The position numbers were made by a program, and so were the translations under genes. Positions 56,384 through 64,000 of a DNA stretch of 64,000 bases are shown piece by piece (the first letter of the stretch is position 1; every line of letters begins with the position of its first letter). The notes beneath the pieces are model-generated. The model saw only the letters and a list, made by a program, of their open reading frames with translations, was not told the origin of the DNA and made no database searches. This stretch comes from Aquimonas sp964586455 (GTDB taxonomy: Bacteria; Pseudomonadota; Gammaproteobacteria; Xanthomonadales; Xanthomonadaceae). The stretch spans positions 1 to 64,000 of the forward strand of contig CAZPHV010000012.1 of assembly GCA_964586455.1 (NCBI GenBank), written 5' to 3'.

Positions 56384-57613
56384 ATGTTCGACTGGCTCGC
56401 TCTCGACCCTCGCACCCTTCTGCTGGTGGCCCCCCTGCTGGTGGTACTGAATGCAGCTGCACTTGCCCTGTTGTTGCCGAGCCTTGCCGAAGAGCTCAGG
56501 CCCAGCGCGCGTAGCTGGGGGCTTGGCATCCTGATGCAGGCGTTGAGCGGCTTGACGTTCGCCCTGCAGGGAGATCTTGAAGCGTGGGTTCCCGAGCGGG
56601 TACTGGTCGTTTCTGCGCATGCGTTCGCACTCGTGGGAATGACGTGGTACGTGCATGCGCTGAGGCAGTTCCATAGCCTTCCGTCCCGATCCCTTGTATT
56701 GCTGCCGGCGCTTGCGGGCACACTCGCGATTGCGTTGGGTACGGCATTGGGCGCCGGCCTTGCGTGGCGAATTCTGTGCACGTCGGCCAGCCTGACCGTG
56801 TTGCTGCTTGTTGGCATTCGCAGCCTCTCGACACCCGGTCCGCTGTTCCCTCGCGTCAGCCGTCGGGTGTTGCAGCTCGCCCTGATGGTGCTTGCTGTTG
56901 CGGTGGGCCTACGCGCCCTGCAAGCCTGGCTGGATCCGCCCCAGGCGACGACGCTGATCGATATCGATCGAGGCTCGCTGGTCCTGCAGCTACTGCTCAT
57001 GAGCGCGTTGCCCATGGTTGGCACAAGCGCCTTCTTCGCGATGTGTTCTGAACGTATGCGCATGCGCTGGGAGTCCGCTGCAGCGACCGACTTCCTCATC
57101 GGTCTTCCGAACCGACGCAATCTGGTTGAGGTTGCGGAGGACGCGATCCTGGAGGCGCGTGCGGCAGCGTTTCCATTGTCATTAGCCGTGATCGATATCG
57201 ACCACTTCAAGCACTTGAACGATCGTCTGGGGCACGCGGCGGGCGACGCGGCGCTCAAGCACCTCGCACGACATCTGCGGACGCTCTGCGGCGAACGCGA
57301 GCTGCCGGCCCGTGCAGGCGGAGAGGAATTCTGCATCGTCGCCCGCGGTCATGATCGGGAGGGTGCGGGTGACCTGCTGACCAAACTGCAGCGGCAAATG
57401 GGCGAGCTGCCCTTCGAGTGGCAGGGCCAGTACGAGCCACTCACCTTCTCGGCCGGTGTCAGCGAACTTTGCCCAGACGATGGAGGTTTCGACAGTCTTT
57501 TCGGACGGGCCGATCAGGCGCTCTACCTTGCCAAGCGGGGAGGGCGCGACCGCATCGTGATCGCTCCTCCGATCGAGGCGGGAATCGGCGCATCGGTATT
57601 GGTAGGCAAATGA
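56384..57613 (+). CDS. Membrane diguanylate cyclase (7-TM-like sensor plus GGDEF)
   Basis: The 409-residue product has about six or seven hydrophobic segments in residues 1-220. The GGDEF domain (about 240-400) has the metal Asp in VIDIDHFKHLNDRLGHAAGD and the active-site motif GGEEF at 312-316, so it should make cyclic di-GMP. The I-site position holds GERE rather than RxxD, so feedback inhibition is probably missing, unlike in the REC-GGDEF protein of this window. It starts 34 nt after the MITE. Its stop overlaps the next start by four bases (ATGA). Confidence 0.9.
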   Translation: MFDWLALDPRTLLLVAPLLVVLNAAALALLLPSLAEELRPSARSWGLGILMQALSGLTFALQGDLEAWVPERVLVVSAHAFALVGMTWYVHALRQFHSLPSRSLVLLPALAGTLAIALGTALGAGLAWRILCTSASLTVLLLVGIRSLSTPGPLFPRVSRRVLQLALMVLAVAVGLRALQAWLDPPQATTLIDIDRGSLVLQLLLMSALPMVGTSAFFAMCSERMRMRWESAAATDFLIGLPNRRNLVEVAEDAILEARAAAFPLSLAVIDIDHFKHLNDRLGHAAGDAALKHLARHLRTLCGERELPARAGGEEFCIVARGHDREGAGDLLTKLQRQMGELPFEWQGQYEPLTFSAGVSELCPDDGGFDSLFGRADQALYLAKRGGRDRIVIAPPIEAGIGASVLVGK

Positions 57614-58053
57614 GCATTCGTTCTCCGTTGTCTTCCGACTTCGAACTTCGAAATTTGCTTGCCCAGGTCCAACGCATCGCCGTGCTTGGCATCAAGACCG
57701 CAGCTGCTTCCATGCAGCCGGCCCATTACGTGCCCGCCTACCTCAAGCAGGTCGGTTTCGAACTGGTGCCCGTGCCGGTGTACTACCCCGAAGCCACCGA
57801 GATTCTCGGGGCGCAGGTGTACCGCCGGCTGCAGGACGTGCCCGGATCGATCGATCTGGTGTGCGTTTTCCGCCGACCGCAGGACCTCGCTGGCCATCTT
57901 CCCGATCTGCTCGCAGCACGCCCGCGTGCGGTCTGGCTGCAGTCCGGCATCCGCAGCGATACCTTTGCCGCGGCCCTGCTCGAAGCCGGAGTGGAAGTGG
58001 TGCAGGACCGCTGCCTGATGGTCGAACATCGGCGTCTGTCCAATCGTCCATAG
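57610..58053 (+). CDS. CoA-binding domain protein
   Basis: The 147-residue product has a Rossmann-type CoA-binding fold: RIAVLGIKTAAASMQPAHYVPAYLKQVGFELVPVPVYYPE at the start, then SIDLVCVFRRPQDLAGHLPDLLAARPRAVWLQSG, and a final VVQDRCLMVEHRRL. These match the YccU-like CoA-binding family. It is cytoplasmic, and its role is unknown. The ATG overlaps the diguanylate cyclase stop, so the two are coupled. Its TAG stop lies within the REP-like sequence ATAGGGCGGG, as for the phosphatase gene. Confidence 0.87.
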   Translation: MSIRSPLSSDFELRNLLAQVQRIAVLGIKTAAASMQPAHYVPAYLKQVGFELVPVPVYYPEATEILGAQVYRRLQDVPGSIDLVCVFRRPQDLAGHLPDLLAARPRAVWLQSGIRSDTFAAALLEAGVEVVQDRCLMVEHRRLSNRP

Positions 58054-58145
58054 GGCGGGCCTTGGCCCAGCGCAGTTCCACGTGCGCCCGGCATCGAGCA
58101 AGCCCATCGGGTGGGCCCTGACCCACCGAAGCCCAACACTCGCCC
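58048..58145. repeat. Two REP-like palindromes downstream of the CoA-binding gene
   Basis: CCATAGGGCGGGCCTTGGCC at 58048 and CATCGGGTGGGCCCTGACCC near 58105 are two degenerate copies of the repeat core. The second is followed by GAAGCCCAACACTCGCCCCG, related to the spacer of the 83-bp array at 41-330. They fill most of the 149 bp before the convergent small gene. Confidence 0.7.
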
Positions 58146-58202
58146 CGGTTCTTCGAATCCCTGACCGCGCACGGCAGCCCGCGTTTGCCCAGCCACATCT
58201 CT

Positions 58203-58334
58203 TCACGCACAGAACAGAGGTCCCAGCCCCTGCAGGAAAACCTCGCTGCCGTAGCGCACCCACAGCACGCCAGCCAGCAGCAGCACCAGCGCCGCCGCCA
58301 ACAGCAGCATCCGCTTGAGCGCGCGCGGGCTCAT
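58203..58334 (-). CDS. 43-residue single-pass membrane peptide, coupled to the MFS gene
   Basis: The product is MSPRALKRMLLLAAALVLLL... with two or three basic residues, one membrane helix (about 8-25) and a short, mostly neutral C-terminus (GSEVFLQGLGPLFCA). Its ATG overlaps the stop of the MFS transporter by four bases (ATGA), which strongly suggests coupled translation. No family was recognised. Small proteins of this type often bind and tune a partner transporter. It is the last gene of the arsenosugar-type operon. Confidence 0.6.
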   Translation of the reverse strand: MSPRALKRMLLLAAALVLLLAGVLWVRYGSEVFLQGLGPLFCA

Positions 58335-59557
58335 GCGGGATGCCAGGCCCGATGCTCGCGCGTGGCTGCGCTCAGCGCAGCGGCCAGCAGGGCCAGCGCC
58401 ACCGAGGTCCACCAGATCGCGTCGTAGCTGCCGGTGGCATCGAACAGTCGACCGGCCCACCAGGCGCCGAAGAAGGCGCCGACCTGATGGCTCAGGAACA
58501 CGATGCCGTAGAGGGTCGACAGCTGGCGCAGGCCGAACATGCTGACCACAGCACCGCTGGTCAGCGGCACCGTGCCCAGCCACAGGAAACCGAACACCGA
58601 GGCGAACACCAGCGCCGAAGCCGGCGTCAGCGGCAGCGCCAGGAAGATCACCATCGCAAGTCCGCGCGCGAAGTAGAGCGCGGCCAACAGCCCCGTGCGC
58701 GAATGCCGTCCGCCCCACAGGCCGAACAGCCAGCTGCCGGCGATGTTGAACAGGCCGATCAGCGCCAGCGACCAGGCGCCGACCGAGGGGCTCAAGCCGC
58801 CGTCGACCAGATAGGCAGGCAGGTGAGTGCCAACGAAGGCGACGTGGAAACCACAGACGAAGAAGCCGCCGTTCAACAGCCAGTAGTGCGGATGACGCGC
58901 CGCGCCGCGCAGGGCTTCTCCCAGCGCAGGGCCCTCGATAACAGGAGCCGTGGCGCCCTTGCGCAGCCGCCCCGGCAGGCCGAAGGCCAGCAGCGCGATA
59001 AAGGCGATCAGCGCGCTCAGGATCCACAGCGCGATGCGCCAGTCGAAAGCACCGACCAAGCCCTGCGCCAGCGGCACCACCGCGAACTGGCCCAGCGAGC
59101 CGCCGGCGGTGACCAGGCCGAAGGCGAGGCTGCGCTGCGCTTCGGGCACGACCCGGCCGACTGCCGACAGCACCACCACGAAGGTCGTCGCCGACAGCGC
59201 CATCCCGACCATCACACCCAGCGCGAGTCCAAGACTGGTCGCGCCTGTGGCGCTGGCCGCCAGCACCAGGCCGGCGATGTAGAGCAGGCTGCCGCCGATC
59301 AGGGTCGGGCGTGTGCCGAAGCGGTCGGCGGCTGCGCCGATGAAGGGCTGGACCAGGCCGAACAGCAGGTTCTGCAGCGCGATCGCGAAGCCGAAGGCCT
59401 CGCGGCTGATGCCGAGCTCGCTGCCGACCGGCTGCATCATCAGCCCGAAACTCTGGCGCACGCCCATGCTGAGGGTGACGATGGCCGCCGCGCTGGCCAC
59501 CGCGATCAGAGCGGTGCGGGTCCAGACGGAGTCGTCAGCGGAGGCGGTCGAGTTCAT
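58331..59557 (-). CDS. MFS transporter of the arsenosugar-type operon
   Basis: The 408-residue product has 12 membrane helices in two six-helix halves joined by a charged loop near residue 205 (LPGRLRKG). The MFS signature GAAADRFGTRP between helices 2 and 3 is present. It resembles the oxalate/formate- or CynX-like branch rather than drug exporters. Its start follows ArsS by 78 nt on the same strand. Exporting an organoarsenical or importing a precursor is a guess from context. Confidence 0.85.
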   Translation of the reverse strand: MNSTASADDSVWTRTALIAVASAAAIVTLSMGVRQSFGLMMQPVGSELGISREAFGFAIALQNLLFGLVQPFIGAAADRFGTRPTLIGGSLLYIAGLVLAASATGATSLGLALGVMVGMALSATTFVVVLSAVGRVVPEAQRSLAFGLVTAGGSLGQFAVVPLAQGLVGAFDWRIALWILSALIAFIALLAFGLPGRLRKGATAPVIEGPALGEALRGAARHPHYWLLNGGFFVCGFHVAFVGTHLPAYLVDGGLSPSVGAWSLALIGLFNIAGSWLFGLWGGRHSRTGLLAALYFARGLAMVIFLALPLTPASALVFASVFGFLWLGTVPLTSGAVVSMFGLRQLSTLYGIVFLSHQVGAFFGAWWAGRLFDATGSYDAIWWTSVALALLAAALSAATREHRAWHPA

Positions 59558-59635
59558 CCGCGCATGCTACGCCCGCGCTGGCGTGTCGGGCCTCGCGACC
59601 TTGGGCGAAGTGCGCAATGCCCTGAGCCTGCGGGA

Positions 59636-60595
59636 TCAGACCAGGGCGCCACCACAGCTTGACCCCTGCCCCGCGGTGCAGCCGTAGCAGTGACCTGCCA
59701 CCGCAATCTTCTTCGGCAGCGCGCCCTGCAGCAGATCGCGCAGATGCGGCTGGCCGTCTCCCGCAGCCTCGACCGGCAGATCGAGCATCTGGTTGAAATC
59801 GCAGTCGTACAGATAGCCGCGGTAGTCGACGCTGATCAGGCTGCGGCACATCACCGCGGCGAGGTTCTCGTCGCGATGCGCGCCGCGCAGGGTGTCGAGG
59901 TAGCCGTCGAACTGGCCCTTCGAGACCAGCATGCTGCCGAAGCGCTGGATCGGCATGTTGGCCAGTGCATACAGGCGATTGAACACGATGCCGAAATTGT
60001 CACCGAGCAGACGCTTGTAGTCGGCTTCGAGCTGTTCCTGCGCGGGCGGCAGGAAGGCGCCGCCGGGGTTGTAGACCAGCTGCATTTCGAGCCCGCTGTC
60101 GGGCTGGCCGTAGCCGAGCGCGTTGAGCTTCTGCAGTGCGCTGATGCTCGCTTCGAAGACGCCTTTGCCGCGCTGCGCGTCGACATTGGCCTGGCTGTAG
60201 CAGGGCAGGCTGGCGACGACCTCGACCCGGCGAGCGGCCAGGTACTCAGCCACCCATTCGTAGCCGGGCTCTTCGATGATGGTCGGGTTGAGGCGATCCA
60301 TCACCTTCAGCCCGCGCTCGACGGCCGCATCGACCAGCCAGCGGAAATGCGGGTTCATTTCGGGTGAGCCGCCGGTGACATCCAGGGTGTGGGCACCGAA
60401 GCGCGCGGCGACGTCCAGCGCCAGCTGCATGGTCTCGCGGTCCATCAGCTCGGTGCGGCGCGGCCCGGCGTTCACGTGGCAGTGCGTGCAGCTCAGGTTG
60501 CACAGGTAGCCGAGGTTGAGCTGCAGGGTCTTCAGCGATCCGCGCTCGATCGCGGGAAAAGGCAGGGCCTGCAGCAGGGGCCAGGTATCACGCAT
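59636..60595 (-). CDS. arsS: Arsenosugar-biosynthesis radical SAM protein ArsS
   Basis: The 319-residue product has the radical SAM cluster motif CNLSCTHC (Cys32, Cys36, Cys39) and the SAM-binding GGSPE (about 75). A C-terminal DUF3641 region ends in CYGCTAGQGSSCGGA, likely holding a second Fe-S cluster. ArsS links a dimethylarsenic unit to an adenosyl group, the first committed step toward arsenosugars, as shown for the ArsM/ArsS pathway. No ArsM methyltransferase is present in the window. The start overlaps the preceding desaturase-family gene by eight bases. Confidence 0.92.
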   Translation of the reverse strand: MRDTWPLLQALPFPAIERGSLKTLQLNLGYLCNLSCTHCHVNAGPRRTELMDRETMQLALDVAARFGAHTLDVTGGSPEMNPHFRWLVDAAVERGLKVMDRLNPTIIEEPGYEWVAEYLAARRVEVVASLPCYSQANVDAQRGKGVFEASISALQKLNALGYGQPDSGLEMQLVYNPGGAFLPPAQEQLEADYKRLLGDNFGIVFNRLYALANMPIQRFGSMLVSKGQFDGYLDTLRGAHRDENLAAVMCRSLISVDYRGYLYDCDFNQMLDLPVEAAGDGQPHLRDLLQGALPKKIAVAGHCYGCTAGQGSSCGGALV

Positions 60596-61427
60596 GGTCG
60601 TCGGGTCCGTGGATCTTCGGTGGCGCGCGGAAGGGCTGCAGCAGCAGGGCTGGGAGACGCTGTTCAGTGCTGGAACGGAAGTACTCCAGCCCGATCGGCA
60701 TCTGCGCTTCCGGCTGGCGCGGCTGCGCGCGGTAGCTGCCGAACAGGCGGTCCCAGATCGACAGATGGAAACCGTAGTTGCTGTCGGTCTCGGGCTGCCA
60801 GGTCGAGTGGTGGATGCGGTGCATGGAGGGTGTCACCAGCAGCCAGCGCAGACGGCGGTCGAGCGCACGCGGCAGCGCGAAGTCGGCATGGGTAAACAGC
60901 GCACCTGCCGACAGCAGCAGCTCGAACACCAGCACCGCCAGCGCGGGAGCTCCGATCAGCGCGACCAGGGCGAGCTTGTAGACCATCGACACCGCCATCT
61001 CGAACGGGTGGAAGCGCAGGCCGGTGGTGACGTCGAAACCCGTGTCGCTGTGGTGCAGGCGATGCAGCCGCCACAGCAGGGGCACAACGTGCATCCAGCG
61101 GTGCTGCCAGTAGATCGCAAGATCCAGCAGCAGCACCGCGAGCAGGCAGCTGAGCCAGAACGGCAGGCCCAGCGCGGGCAGCAGGCCGAAGCCGTGCCGC
61201 TCAAGCTGCAGCGCAAGCCCGACCGCCAGCACCGGAAACGCCAGCCGCAGCAGCAGGGTGTCGATCGAGATCAGCAGCAGGTTGGTGAGCTGGCGGCGCT
61301 GGCCGCGGCCATCGCGGCGCAGTGGCCGCAGCCACTGCAGGGTCAGCAGCAGTGCAAGCACGCCAGCGAACGCGCCAAGCCGCAGGGCGCCTTCGTTTCC
61401 CAGCAGCCAGGTGTGCCATTCATTCAT
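60588..61427 (-). CDS. Sterol desaturase/fatty-acid hydroxylase family enzyme within the arsenosugar operon
   Basis: The 279-residue integral membrane product has the three-part histidine cluster of di-iron hydroxylases: HRWMH (after LDLAIYWQ), LHRLHHSD, and MHRIHHS near the end, separated by membrane helices. This family hydroxylates or cleaves lipids, including sterols, fatty acids and alkylglycerols. Overlaps with both neighbours (8 bases each side) place it firmly in the operon. A lipid-acting enzyme between arsenosugar genes raises the possibility of arsenolipid formation. The ATG at 61427 (MNEWHTW) is preferred to one five codons upstream. Confidence 0.9.
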   Translation of the reverse strand: MNEWHTWLLGNEGALRLGAFAGVLALLLTLQWLRPLRRDGRGQRRQLTNLLLISIDTLLLRLAFPVLAVGLALQLERHGFGLLPALGLPFWLSCLLAVLLLDLAIYWQHRWMHVVPLLWRLHRLHHSDTGFDVTTGLRFHPFEMAVSMVYKLALVALIGAPALAVLVFELLLSAGALFTHADFALPRALDRRLRWLLVTPSMHRIHHSTWQPETDSNYGFHLSIWDRLFGSYRAQPRQPEAQMPIGLEYFRSSTEQRLPALLLQPFRAPPKIHGPDDHA

Positions 61428-62115
61428 GCGCGGAGTCCTCAAGGGTCGCGCTCACTGCGGCGAGTGCATGCCGCTGGCCGGGCAGTGGCGCCGGCAGGGC
61501 CTGCAGGGTATCGCGCAGCTGCACAAGGTCTTCGACGGTGTCGAGGTCGCCCAGCGTGGCGAGCTTCAGCCAATCGCCATAGGCTGCGAGTGCGGCGCGG
61601 AATTCGCTGGCGGTGCGTGGCTGGCTGTAGTTCACGCTTTCCCAGAGAGCCTCGGGCGCGTTTCGATTGCCGCCGTAGAGCCAGAACCCGCCGTCCTCGG
61701 CCGGGCCCAGTACCTGTCGCGGCTGCGTTGAACGCAGCCAGTCGGCCGCCTGCTGCAGCAGCTCGATGCGCAGCTGTGGCGCATCGGCGCCGATCAGCAG
61801 GCCGAAGCCGTGTTCGCGCACCAGCTGGCGATGCACGCGGGCCATACGCAGGCCCAGCCCGCCCGCGCCCTGCGCCATCCAGCCCAGCCCGCCGCGGGCG
61901 GCCCAGAACGCCGGCGCCAGGCTGTCGTCTTCGGCGATCGCCCAGAGGCAGCGCACACCGCTTTCGCGCTCGAAGCGCTGCAGCAGCTCGGACACCGCAT
62001 CGGCACAGGCCAGATACAGCGACTGCGCACGTTCGGCGCCAATCGTCCGGGCCAGGCGCGTCTTCACCGGCGACAGACCCGGCGTCTTCACGAACAGGGC
62101 GAGCGCGCCGTTCAT
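61420..62115 (-). CDS. TIGR04282-type arsenosugar glycosyltransferase (DUF2064)
   Basis: The 231-residue product matches DUF2064, a GT-A-like fold: ALALFVKTPGLSPVKTRLARTIGAERA at the N-terminus and GLLIGADAPQLRIELLQQAADWL with the metal-coordinating Asp, then VLGPAEDGGFWLYG. This family and TIGR04283 are paired near arsS genes. It overlaps both neighbours (four bases with the upstream glycosyltransferase). Presumed role: transfer or activation of the sugar in arsenosugar synthesis. Confidence 0.87.
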   Translation of the reverse strand: MNGALALFVKTPGLSPVKTRLARTIGAERAQSLYLACADAVSELLQRFERESGVRCLWAIAEDDSLAPAFWAARGGLGWMAQGAGGLGLRMARVHRQLVREHGFGLLIGADAPQLRIELLQQAADWLRSTQPRQVLGPAEDGGFWLYGGNRNAPEALWESVNYSQPRTASEFRAALAAYGDWLKLATLGDLDTVEDLVQLRDTLQALPAPLPGQRHALAAVSATLEDSAHE

Positions 62116-62852
62116 GCGCGGCGGCCCTTCGAGAACGCGCGCGCCTGCGACCAGCTCAGCGCAAGGAATCGCAGGGTGGTGCGCAGCCAGCCCTTCTCAC
62201 TGTAGCGGCGACCGCTGGTGCAAAGCCGCGCGCGCAAGGGGCGGACCGCCATTCCCGCGCGGCGCGCGGCCCAGACCAGGGCGTGGTCCTCGGCGCGCGG
62301 CAGCGCTTCGTCGAAGCCGCCCAACCGCTCGAAGTCCGCACGCGGCAGGCTCAGGCCCTGATCGCCGAAGGGCAGGCCGAACAGCCGCGAGCGCAGGTTG
62401 GCGCCCGCAGCATTCAGCACCATCAGCGCCGGCCCATCAAAAAACCCGAGATCGAAGTAGTACAGCGCAGCCGCGCGCCGTGGCATCGAGCACAGCGCGC
62501 GCAGTGCGCCAGCGTCGAGGCGCGAATCCGCGTGAAGGAAGCACAGCCAGTCGCCGCGTGCGGCCGCCGCGCCGGCGTTCTGCTGGCGCGCGCGCCCCGG
62601 CGATGCGCATAGCCAGCGCAGGCGGCCGTGAAGGGCGCCTGCATGGGCATCCAGCAGTCGCTCGGGCGCGGCTTCGACGCCGACCAGCAGCAGCTCGATG
62701 TCGACCGGCAGCGACTGCAGGTCTGCGAGCAGCGCCTGCCAGGCGGCTTCGGCGGGGCCGATCGGGACAACGATGGAGAGACGGGGCTGCACGCGGAGAC
62801 GGTTTGGACTTCTGCTGAACGAATGGGATGAACGCACGGGTGACTGCGACAT
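62112..62852 (-). CDS. TIGR04283-type arsenosugar glycosyltransferase
   Basis: The 246-residue product from ATG 62852 is a GT2-type (GT-A) enzyme: SIVVPIGPAEAAWQALLADL at the start, the metal-binding DXD equivalent HADSR (WLCFLHADSRL) and the later GGFDEALPRAEDHALVWAARR. A longer frame from 62930 would overlap the divergent receptor start, so the shorter start is preferred. It is the first gene of the six-gene operon. The upstream 69 bp also serve the divergent TonB receptor, so the two may be co-regulated. Confidence 0.87.
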   Translation of the reverse strand: MSQSPVRSSHSFSRSPNRLRVQPRLSIVVPIGPAEAAWQALLADLQSLPVDIELLLVGVEAAPERLLDAHAGALHGRLRWLCASPGRARQQNAGAAAARGDWLCFLHADSRLDAGALRALCSMPRRAAALYYFDLGFFDGPALMVLNAAGANLRSRLFGLPFGDQGLSLPRADFERLGGFDEALPRAEDHALVWAARRAGMAVRPLRARLCTSGRRYSEKGWLRTTLRFLALSWSQARAFSKGRRA

Positions 62853-62921
62853 TCGGTCGCATGGGCAGGCCGGCAGGGGAGCCGAACAATACGCGGCCCC
62901 GCGTCGCCTGAGTGCAAACAG

Positions 62922-64000
62922 ATGCTTCATCGTCCCCGTTCAACCCCGCTTCGTTCAGTGTCCTCGGCCGTGCTGATCGCACTGGCCTCCACCGCGGCTT
63001 CAAGCGCCCAGGCAGCCGTTGGCTTTGATTTGGCTTCCGCCGCCAAGCTCGATGAGATCGAAGTGAAGGGCGCGGCGCCGGCGCCGCTGAAACGCGCCGC
63101 GCGCGCGGCCTCGCGCCTCGATGTGCCGCTGCTGCAGCAGCCGATGTCGGCCGATGTGATCGACGCCGACAGCCTGCGCGCGCGCAGTGATGCCGGGTTT
63201 CTGGATGCGCTGGAGCAGGCGCCCGGGCTGGTGCCGGCCTACAGCTTTGGCGTGATCAACATCAGCGGGCGCGGTTTTTCCGGGGTGTTCAACTCGCCGA
63301 TCCTGTTTGACGGCGTGCGCTATCCGGGCTGGCAGGTCACGCCGCGACTGACCCTGAACTACCAGCAGGTCGAAGTGCTGCGCGGCCCGGCCGCGCTCAC
63401 CGCGGGCCAGGGCTCGGTGGCCGGTGCCATCAATCTGGTGCCACGACGCGCCGACGGTCGCGCGGGCTCGAGCGTGTATCTCGGCTATGGCCGCTACGGC
63501 ACGAGCACGGCTGCAGTCGGCAGCGGCGGCAGCGTGGCCGGCGGTGGGCTGGCTTGGCGGTTCGATGCCAGCCACCAGCAGTCGGGCGAGCGCGGCAGCT
63601 TTGGCCATGCGCGCGACACCAGCTTCGAGTTCCGCCACATCAACGCCGAACTGGCCGCGCCGGTCACCGACAGCCTGCGCCTGAGCCTCGCTTTCGAGCA
63701 CTTCCTTGACGATGGCGAGGGCTATTTCGGTACGCCGCTGATCAATGGCCGCATCGACCCCAGCCTGCGCGACATCAACTACAACGTCATCGATGACGCC
63801 ATCCGCATGGATGTCGACTGGCTGCGCGCCCGCGCCGAATGGCAGCCCAGCGAGGCCCTGCGCGCCTCGCTGGTGCTGTTCGGCAACGCCGAGGACCGGT
63901 ACTACCGCAATGCCGAGGTCAACACCTGGCAGCCGGCGACCGGCCTGATCCGCCGCAGCGACTATCTGGAGATCAGCCACGACCAGAAGCTGCGCGGTGC
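62922..64000 (+). CDS. TonB-dependent receptor, N-terminal part, cut by the window end
   Basis: The frame is open from ATG 62922 to the last base (about 359 codons) and has no stop. It begins with a signal peptide (LIALASTAASSAQAA). A TonB-box-like KLDEIEVKGAAP is followed by a plug (LEQAPGLVPAYSFGVINISGRG, QVEVLRGPAALTAGQGSVAGAINLVPRR), and barrel strands begin with SVYLGYGRYGTS. The plug resembles FhuE/FpvA-type siderophore receptors. It is divergent, 69 bp from the arsenosugar operon, so it could import a ligand used or sensed by that operon; that link is inference. Confidence 0.9.
   Translation, partial: MLHRPRSTPLRSVSSAVLIALASTAASSAQAAVGFDLASAAKLDEIEVKGAAPAPLKRAARAASRLDVPLLQQPMSADVIDADSLRARSDAGFLDALEQAPGLVPAYSFGVINISGRGFSGVFNSPILFDGVRYPGWQVTPRLTLNYQQVEVLRGPAALTAGQGSVAGAINLVPRRADGRAGSSVYLGYGRYGTSTAAVGSGGSVAGGGLAWRFDASHQQSGERGSFGHARDTSFEFRHINAELAAPVTDSLRLSLAFEHFLDDGEGYFGTPLINGRIDPSLRDINYNVIDDAIRMDVDWLRARAEWQPSEALRASLVLFGNAEDRYYRNAEVNTWQPATGLIRRSDYLEISHDQKLRG

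Noticed and set aside
62881..62930. Longer start for the first arsenosugar glycosyltransferase
   Set aside because: It would overlap the divergent receptor start and adds residues with no GT2 similarity; ATG 62852 suits the fold start.

Overview
The window is high-GC, gene-dense DNA that reads as a free-living gammaproteobacterium of the Xanthomonadales (Lysobacterales). Supports are the radC / coaBC / dut / membrane-anchored algC block, several TonB-dependent receptors, an ECF sigma factor paired with a Ser/Thr kinase, and short GGGATTSGGGATTSG intergenic repeats. No rRNA, tRNA, prophage, transposase or CRISPR array was seen. A 10-base N run at 41317-41326 marks a scaffold join whose right flank is a noisy copy of its left flank.

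Layout. 1-6.4 kb: a REP-like tandem array, then a probable organophosphate-acquisition set (PhoD-type phosphatase, TonB receptor, PstS-like binding protein fused to OmpA). 6.6-16.1 kb: secreted proteins (two beta-helix proteins, a propeller protein, a small periplasmic protein), an AraC/DUF2306 divergent pair and an NTF2-like protein. 16.5-19.5 kb: ECF sigma plus Ser/Thr kinase. 19.9-26.7 kb: AraC regulator and VOC protein, a REC-GGDEF protein, a giant propeller histidine kinase and a soluble histidine kinase. 27.0-34.5 kb: a complete Mrp Na+/H+ antiporter operon (A and B fused) and a DASS-type anion symporter. 34.7-45.2 kb: an SDR-type protein, then a VolA-like lipase lipoprotein, DUF1302, DUF1329, a YCF48-like propeller and an MMPL/RND transporter as one co-directional envelope module. 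45.4-50.3 kb: radC, coaBC, dut, algC. 51.0-54.4 kb: a large secreted subtilase. 54.8-58.1 kb: waaA, a 165-bp MITE, a membrane diguanylate cyclase coupled to a CoA-binding protein. 58.2-64 kb: a six-gene overlapping operon for arsenosugar-type chemistry (two glycosyltransferases, a sterol-desaturase-family enzyme, ArsS, an MFS transporter, a 43-residue membrane peptide), divergent from a TonB receptor that runs off the end.

Two signals connect genes that no annotation would link. First, four secreted proteins (ending at 6629, 13129, 14574 and 51040) share a C-terminal tail [LI][FL]x[NDH]GFE followed by 0-5 residues. Second, four intergenic regions carry CGTTCG-N17-CATTC with identical spacing, always upstream of and pointing toward a gene for a secreted protein; three of the four are GFE-tail genes. 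These elements lie within 7 kb of the ECF sigma/kinase pair, which is a plausible but unproven controller. The best candidate for an undescribed system here is this promoter-plus-tail regulon. The arsenosugar operon with a lipid-modifying enzyme is the second.
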